Assembly: GCA_964393335.1 (NCBI GenBank)
Contig: CAYMTN010000047.1
Coordinates: 1 to 27,759 of the forward strand
Length of the DNA stretch: 27,759 bases
Direction: 5' to 3'
Source: CAYMTN01 sp964393335
GTDB lineage: Bacteria; Chloroflexota; Anaerolineae; Aggregatilineales; Aggregatilineaceae
In this document: piece by piece, positions 22,024-27,759 of the stretch
Layout of the letters: the number at the start of each line of letters is the position of its first letter
Numbering within the stretch: position 1 is the first letter of the stretch
Position numbers and translations under genes: made by a program
The notes under the pieces: model-generated
Seen by the model: only the letters and a program-made list of their open reading frames with translations
Told to the model about the DNA's origin: nothing
The model's database searches: none

Positions 22024-25000
22024 TCATCTGTCACAATCGGGCATGCCATCTCCGTCATTGTCACTGTCAGGCACGCCACAACCGCACACGCCCGGCTCGA
22101 CCTTATCCAGATCAAGGGGGCAGTTGTCGACACAGTCGAACACGCCATCCCCGTCACTGTCGATGTCAGGCACACCACAGCCGCACACGCCCGATTCGAC
22201 CTTGTCGGGATCAACCGGACAACTGTCGGCACAGTCGAACACGCCATCCCCATCGCTGTCGACGTCCGGCACGCCGCAGCCGCATACGCCCGGTTCGGCC
22301 TTATCCGGATCAGTTGGACAACTGTCCGCACAGTCGAATAGACCATCCCCGTCGCTGTCGACATCCAGCACGCCACAGCCGCATACGCCCGGTTCGACCT
22401 TACCGGGATCGACGGGGCAGGCATCGATACAATCCGGCGCTCCGTCGTCGTCACTGTCGATGTCCGCGATGCCACAGCCGCATACACCCGGCTCAGCCTT
22501 GTCGGGATCAAGGGGGCAGTTATCAGCACAGTCGAACACGCCATCCCCATCGCTGTCGATGTCCGCGATGCCACAGCCACACACGCCTAGTTCGACCTTG
22601 TCTGGATCAAGCGGGCAACTGTCTACGTGATCTGGCGTCCCATCTCCATCCGTGTCCACGTCGCAATTCAAGCTCCATGTGGCACTGCCAGCCCCGAAGC
22701 TTATTGTCTGCCAGGGATCGACATTGCTGCCACGCCGCAGACGGTACTGAAGGTCGGTCGCTGGCGGGACATGGAAGACATCACCATCGGCGAACTGGGC
22801 AACATTCTGGACTTCAACAGTGGGCGTAGTGCCATCCAGATCGTTACAAATACCGACCTGCACGGTGGCGAACTCCAGCGACCAGAACTGATCGCCCGCT
22901 GCGAACTGGACCGGTCCGAGCCAGGGACCGACCACGCTGTTGCGCCGCAGCCGGTACTCCAGCGGCGTGTCGGGCGGCACGTGGAACACGTCCCCGCTGG
23001 TGAACTGCCCGACGTTCTTCACTTCGACCTTGTGCGGATCACCCAGCGTCGTGCCGTCGTTCGTCAGCGTGACCTGCACGGTCGCGAATTCGAGTGACCA
23101 GGGCTGGTCACCCGCCGCGAACTGGACCGGTCCCAACCAGGGGCCGACCACGCTGTTCCGCCGCAGGCGGTACTCCAGCGCTGTGTCAGGCGGCACGTGG
23201 AACACGTCCCCGCTGGTGAACTNNNNNNNNNNNNNNNNNNNNNNNNNNNNNNNNNNNNNNNNNNNNNNNNNNNNNNNNNNNNNNNNNNNNNNNNNNNNNN
23301 NNNNNNNNNNNNNNNNNNNNNNACGTCTCCGCTGGTAAACTGCCCAACATTCTTGACCTCGACCTTGTGCGGATCACTTAGCTGGGTGCTGCCGTTGAAC
23401 AACTCAACAGTCACATCGACCGTCGAAGAAAGAGCCGGTGCGCCGGGGTCAAAGATCGTTCCATCTACGAACAAACCCGTATCACCGCGCATCCCATCCA
23501 CGAAATGCAGCCTGATCTGATCGCCGAGGATTTCCGCTCCGGTGGTGCCATCGAACAGGAATTCGTACCAGTGATAAGTTGGATCGTCGGGAGTCGGACC
23601 ATACTTGTAATACGTCTCAACGCTGGCGCTGGGTGGCAAGTAGAGTGTCAGGGTAATTGAGTCGCCAGTGAGGGGCACCATAAAACTGATGAATCCAACC
23701 GGGAAATCTACGCCGGGTGGCGTATCGCCGGGCGACGGATTGGCGGTTGCTGTTACCAACCCGAAAGGGTTGTACTCCGTCGGCGCAGCCAGGGTCAGGT
23801 ACTGACCATCAACTGCGTTCGGCAGTGATGCGACGTTTACTTGCTGGCAGTCGGGGATACCGTCGTAGTTGCCGTCTCCATTGTTGGGTGCCCCGGCTTC
23901 GACGCCATCGTCGATACCGTCCATGTCACCATCTTCTGGACCGTTGATGTTAGCCAATGTGAAGTCAACAGTTTGGTGTTCCCACCCGCCCATCAGCGTG
24001 ACCGGGTCGGCATCCTCGAAGGTCGGTGAATCTTCCCACCACTCGCGTACATATTCCGTCGAGCCACCGCAGGCGTTGTTTTCTCCGCCAGCATGTACAA
24101 TCAACGGCTGGCCTAGCGGTAAGCCGCCCAATCCGTACATACCCAATTCATCGGTGCAGGTACTGATCCCCAGGCCATCGATGACCACCGGCATATAGGC
24201 TAGCGGCGTGATATGGTCAGTTTTGTAGACGTTGCCGCTAATTGTACCGCCCGGCATCAGCGTGAAGTCGATGCCAGACGTATCCATGCCAGCGGTCACG
24301 GAGATTTGCTGCGCCGCATTGATGTCAAATCCGGCGTCGTTGTAGAACTCGGCGGCGTAAGTGTAAGCGTTATATCCCGCCCGGACGTGATAATCGCCCG
24401 GCGGTAAATCGTTGAGGGTATACATTCCATTGACGTCGGTGGACGTATCGCCTATTTTCTGATGCGTGACGGCGTCCCAGGCATCAACCTGTATTCCCGG
24501 CAAAGGAACACTAACGAAATCTCTGACCGTACCACTGATGCTGCCGGTTGTGCCGGGTATTTTGCGCGTGAAGTCGATCCAATAGCCAAGTCCCAATTCG
24601 ACTGAAAGCGGTGTCGCGCTACCGATATCGAAAACACCGTCGTAGTACTGTGTTTCGAACATGACGCTGGAGCCGCACCAGGGATCGATGGTCGCTCTGA
24701 GGATATGATTCCCTTCGGGAAGATAGAGCCGGTACTGACCCGGCCAACTGAAGCCGCTGCACTCCAGAAAATCACCGTTTTCGTCGCTGAGCGCCACCCC
24801 ATCCAGAGACGTGACACCGTCCGTATCATATATGTACCCACTTACCAGGGCTGCTTGCGGCAGGTCGAAGTCGATGTTGGCAGCTTCTTCGCCAGGAGCC
24901 GGGACAGTCACCGTTGCTGCGTCCGCGAAACGTGTGACGTTATCGTAGAATTCGCGCACCCGATCATAGGCATATACCCGCACACGTTGGGGAACACCCC

Positions 25001-27759
25001 CCGGGATGCCCTCCAACCGGTAAAAACCGTCCTCGTCGGTTTCGTCACACACGAGGACCGCGTCAGCTTGGGTGGTCGCAGCGTAGTTGAATGCGCACAC
25101 TTTGATGAAAGCCAGTGGCGTACCGCCCTCAGCCGGCGGCGCAGTAACCGTGCCGCTGATGCTGCCGGTCGTGCCCGATGACAGCGCGAAGTCGATGCCA
25201 AAAAGATCGGGTTGGATGTCATCCAGTTTCAACAGCACGGCGTCTTCCCAGTTGGGCGTGTCTTCCCAATATCTGGTTGAATAGGTGTCGGGGCCGCCTT
25301 CGCACCAGTTCGGGCCGCCAGCAGCGACCATGCGGAATGGGGCGTTATAGGGCACGTTCTCAATGGTGTAGTTGCCAAATTCGTCCGTACAGGCACCGCG
25401 GCCGAAGCCATCCAGATTGGCGTTGACGTGCAGGTTCGCGATCGGCAGCCCGGTAGAAGCATCCGTCACCGTGCCGGAGACGGTACCACCCAGTTCGAGT
25501 GAAAAGTCAATGCCGCCCAGTGGTGTCTCATCGCTCACCATGAGACGTGCAGCGTCATCCCAGCGATAGGTGTTGTTGTAGTAGCGTGGAACGTAGTTCT
25601 CTGGACCGCCGCACCAGTTGGCATCATAGGCGGCACTTATGGTGAATTCGGTGTCGAACGGGATATAACGGACAGAATAATGGCCGTTCGCATCGGTGCA
25701 GCCGCCAATACCATAATCTGGCAGGTCCACACTGACGTTCATATTGGCAATGGGCGCGTGGGTAACGGCGTCGGTGATGGTGCCAGTGATAGAACCGCCG
25801 ATAACGAGACTGAAGTTGATATCAGTCTCTTCCCTGTGATCATCGGTGAGCATCAGCGTGGTGGCGTCTTCCCATTTCGGCACGCCTTCCCAATATTGCG
25901 GGGTGTAGTTCTCCGGCCCGCCACAGAAATTGGGACCCAGGGCGGCATACATCCAGATTGTGCCGTTGAGCGGCAAGCCGGTGATGGTGTAGTAGCCGTC
26001 TGCATCCGTACACGCGTTATACCCCTGAGTGGCATAACCAGCGGTGACATGCATGTTGGCAATGAATTCCTGGGTCACAGCATCCACCACTCTCCCGGAG
26101 ATGGTGCCGCCTAATTCGAGCGCGAAGTCGATTCCGTCCAGTGGGGTCACATCGTCCAGCCTGAGAGGTACAGCGTCATTCCCGGAATGGGTGTTGTCAT
26201 AAAAGAGCCAGACGTAATCCGACGAGCCGCCGCACCAATTGGTATCGTGAGCTGCATCTACGGTGAAATCGGTGTGTAACGGAATATCCGTGATGGTATA
26301 GTGACCGTTCTCATCTGTGCAGCCGCCGATACTACCTTCTGGCAGGTTTACATTGACATTCATATTGGCGATGGGAGCTTCGGTAGCGGCGTCGGTGATG
26401 GTGCCGGTGATCGTCCCACCGGGAACGAGGCTGAAGTTGATATCAGTCATCTCCAGCTCGTCATAGGTGAACATGAGCGGGGTAGCATCTTCCCAATAGC
26501 GCACACCTTCCCAATACTGCATGGTGTAGTTTTCCGGGCCACCACAGAAATTCTCACCACCGGCGGCATCGATCCAGAACATGTCATAGATCGGCAGGCC
26601 GGTAATGGTGTAGTAGCCACCCGCGTCCGTACACCCGCCATATCCCTGGCTGGCATAACTCGCGCTGAGGTGCATGTTTGCGATGCCCAACCCAGTCTCA
26701 GAATCCACCACCCTGCCGGAGAGCGTGCCCGTTTTGGTCAGTGTGAAGTTGACGTCGGTGATTTCCCATTCCGCCCACGCGCTGTCGATTTCGAGGACGT
26801 CACCGCTCGCCATATCAGGCTTATCCTGCCAGAACTCCAACAGATAATCCTGTTCATCGCCGCACCAGTTGGGACCACCCGAATTCAGCCGGAACGGCAT
26901 GTCAGGCGGGATGCCTCGGGTTGTGTACAAGCCATCGGCATCCGTACAGCCGCCGATGCCAAACTCGCCAAGCTGCACGCTGATGTACATATCTGGGATA
27001 GGATCACCTGTGAACTGGCGCGTAATGATACCGGACACGCTGCCGCCTACCGCCAGTTCGAACAGAATATCCTCGTTCGGGTCGGCGCTGGTGAGGAAAA
27101 TCTCGTCTGCGTTGCCCCAGCTAAGTTTGTCGTTCCAATATTCTGGTATGTAGTAATCTGGTCCGCCACACGTCCCGGCGGATACGTTGACTTTGATGGG
27201 CGTGTCCAGCGGGAGATCGGTGAGTGTAAATGCGCCGCTGAGATCGGTACATGTGCCCTTCCACGAGTTCGTGCCCCAACTCGCCCCGACCTGCATATTG
27301 GCAATGGGGTCGCCGGTAACGGCGTCGGTGACCATGCCGGTGATGACGGGTTCGGGTGGTGGAGCAGCCTCGATATTAAAGCTCAGGGTTTGTGGAGCTT
27401 CGTACACCCCGGCGTCATCCACCGACCAGAACGCGACGGTGTGGGAACCATCGTCCGATACTTCAAAGGGACCTGCGTAAATCTGGACAGGTCCGCCGTC
27501 AACATTATAGTAGGTGGTATCAACCATGAAACCGGGCGCAGCCGTCGCCATAAGTGTCACAGTCACCGGATCGGGGTATGAACCGGATGGAACTGGTTCC
27601 GGGGTTAAAGTGGCTACAGTCACAGGCGGTGAGTGGACAAACTGAAGAGCGAGAACTATCGTCGTATCGGTTGAGAATACCACCTGGGACACTGTGAATG
27701 GCAAGAAAGGACTGGCCTCTTGGGGAGTCGCTGTGAAGGTGTAACCTGAAGCCGGGGGC
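22024..27759 (-). CDS. giant secreted multi-repeat protein (5' end outside window, 100-N gap inside)
   Basis: About 1,875 residues are visible; the start lies beyond the right edge. In order: a chitobiase/OmpL47-like beta-sandwich (about 27630-27365; NVDGGPVQIYAGPFEVSDDG); eleven carboxypeptidase-regulatory-like/Cna-B-like domains (27344-23950; xIxGxVxDAxTxxPIANMxV...CTDxxGxYTIxxIP); a choice-of-anchor-U-type domain (about 23950-23430; YYKYGP, HFVDGMRGD, TIFDPGAPA); tandem 72-residue repeats (23440-22657; VFHVPPDTxLEYRLRRNSVV); and six and a third 33-residue calcium-binding thrombospondin-3-like repeats (DSDGDGVFDC) to the stop. Paired cysteines fit an extracellular protein. The frame changes across the 100-N gap at 23223-23322, which the unknown gap length explains, so I treat both sides as one gene. 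No catalytic domain is seen; adhesion or surface-layer function is inference. Confidence 0.82.
22027..22656 (-). repeat. 99-bp tandem repeats encoding calcium-binding motifs
   Basis: Six full copies and one partial copy of a 33-codon unit, D-x-D-x-D-G-x-x-D-C-x-D-x-C-P-x-D-P-x-K-x-E-x-G-V-C-G-C-G. For instance TCGAACACGCCATCCCC occurs at 22136 and again at 22235, exactly 99 bases on. Each unit has five cysteines and one EF-like acidic loop. Confidence 0.93.
22657..23440 (-). repeat. 216-bp tandem repeats spanning the assembly gap
   Basis: Units of 72 codons (VFHVPPDTxLEYRLRRNSVV ... DPHKVEVKNVGQFTSGD). One full copy and a 70-codon copy follow the gap in the gene's direction, a diverged third ends the block, and the tail of an earlier copy precedes the gap. 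The copies nearest the gap are almost identical in DNA, which is why assembly failed here. Confidence 0.85.
23223..23322. other. assembly gap (100 N) inside the 216-bp repeats
   Basis: Exactly 100 N, a standard filler. The side read first ends inside the V codon of FTSGDV and the other side resumes at the end of Q in QFTSGDV, one repeat later, so the filler is not the real length. Confidence 0.97.
23950..27344 (-). repeat. eleven carboxypeptidase-regulatory-like domains, with a 621-bp two-domain duplication
   Basis: Counting from the N-terminal side, domains 3 and 5 are one subtype (Y-A-[ST]-Q-G-Y, NFCGGPENYT, YWEGV) and 4 and 6 another (GGCTDxNGHY, NVNLPEG/SVDLPDY). In DNA, ATCCACCA of domain 3 (26703) recurs at 26082 in domain 5, and GGCGTCGGTGATGGTGCC of domain 4 (26388) recurs at 25767 in domain 6: both offsets are 621 bp (207 codons). 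Confidence 0.85.

Noticed and set aside
22027..22656. Regular ~99-bp direct repeats that might suggest a CRISPR array or minisatellite
   Set aside because: There are no spacers of uniform length between constant repeats; the whole period is coding, keeps frame and encodes calcium-binding motifs.
23064..23222. Apparent C-terminus reading SSPAGTCSTCRLTQRW... after the 100-N gap
   Set aside because: This is the out-of-frame translation of the VFHVPPDT repeat. It arises only because the filler length is wrong.
26301..27581. Long open frame on the plus strand (426 codons)
   Set aside because: It is antisense to the repeat-domain gene, whose translation has clear domain repeats. The antisense product has no recognisable motif; its openness comes from the regular codon pattern of the repeats.

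Overview
The window looks like a piece of a metagenome-assembled scaffold: it has two runs of N (10 and 100) and no rRNA or tRNA. GC-rich coding, clean Shine-Dalgarno sites, solute-binding proteins and many decayed transposases of kinds I associate with Chloroflexota suggest an anaerobic or facultative heterotroph of the Anaerolineae type. This is inference from gene style; no phylogenetic marker is present.

Layout. (1) 1-2487, minus strand: the first codons of an off-window gene, a GyrI-like/cysteine-rich two-domain protein and an Eis-like acetyltransferase. (2) 2488-3515: an intergenic island with two fused transposase tails and a short palindromic repeat. (3) 3516-5765, plus strand: a secreted protein of about six PPC-like beta-sandwich domains, closed by a strong terminator. 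(4) 5850-6644, minus: a nucleotidyltransferase-fold protein. (5) 14656 down to 6791, minus: a six-gene sugar operon (ROK regulator, two ABC permeases, sugar-binding protein, GH15-like enzyme, GH31 enzyme), with a promoter and a 27-bp palindrome at its head. It appears to import an alpha-linked oligosaccharide and cut it in the cytoplasm; the ABC ATPase is not in the window. (6) 14705-17324: a decayed IS1-like transposase, a lone rhamnulokinase gene, and a decayed integrase-type transposase. (7) 21316 down to 17415, minus: a carbon monoxide oxidation module of cooF, cooS and an FAD/NAD(P) oxidoreductase. CooS should oxidise CO, CooF carry the electrons, and the flavoprotein pass them to NAD(P)+ or another acceptor. 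(8) 21427-21869: another decayed integrase-type transposase, holding the middle part missing from the copy on the other side of the CO module. (9) 27759 down to 22024, minus: the 3' part of a giant secreted multi-repeat protein gene, broken only by an assembly gap.

Most notable: the CooS D-cluster motif is of the CX2C type, as described for the Desulfovibrio vulgaris enzyme; complementary transposase fragments in opposite orientation flank the CO module; the sugar operon's 27-bp palindrome lies next to a -35 box inside a dead transposase reading frame; and the giant protein shows an exact 621-bp two-domain duplication. I found no CRISPR array, intact mobile element, or clearly unprecedented system.
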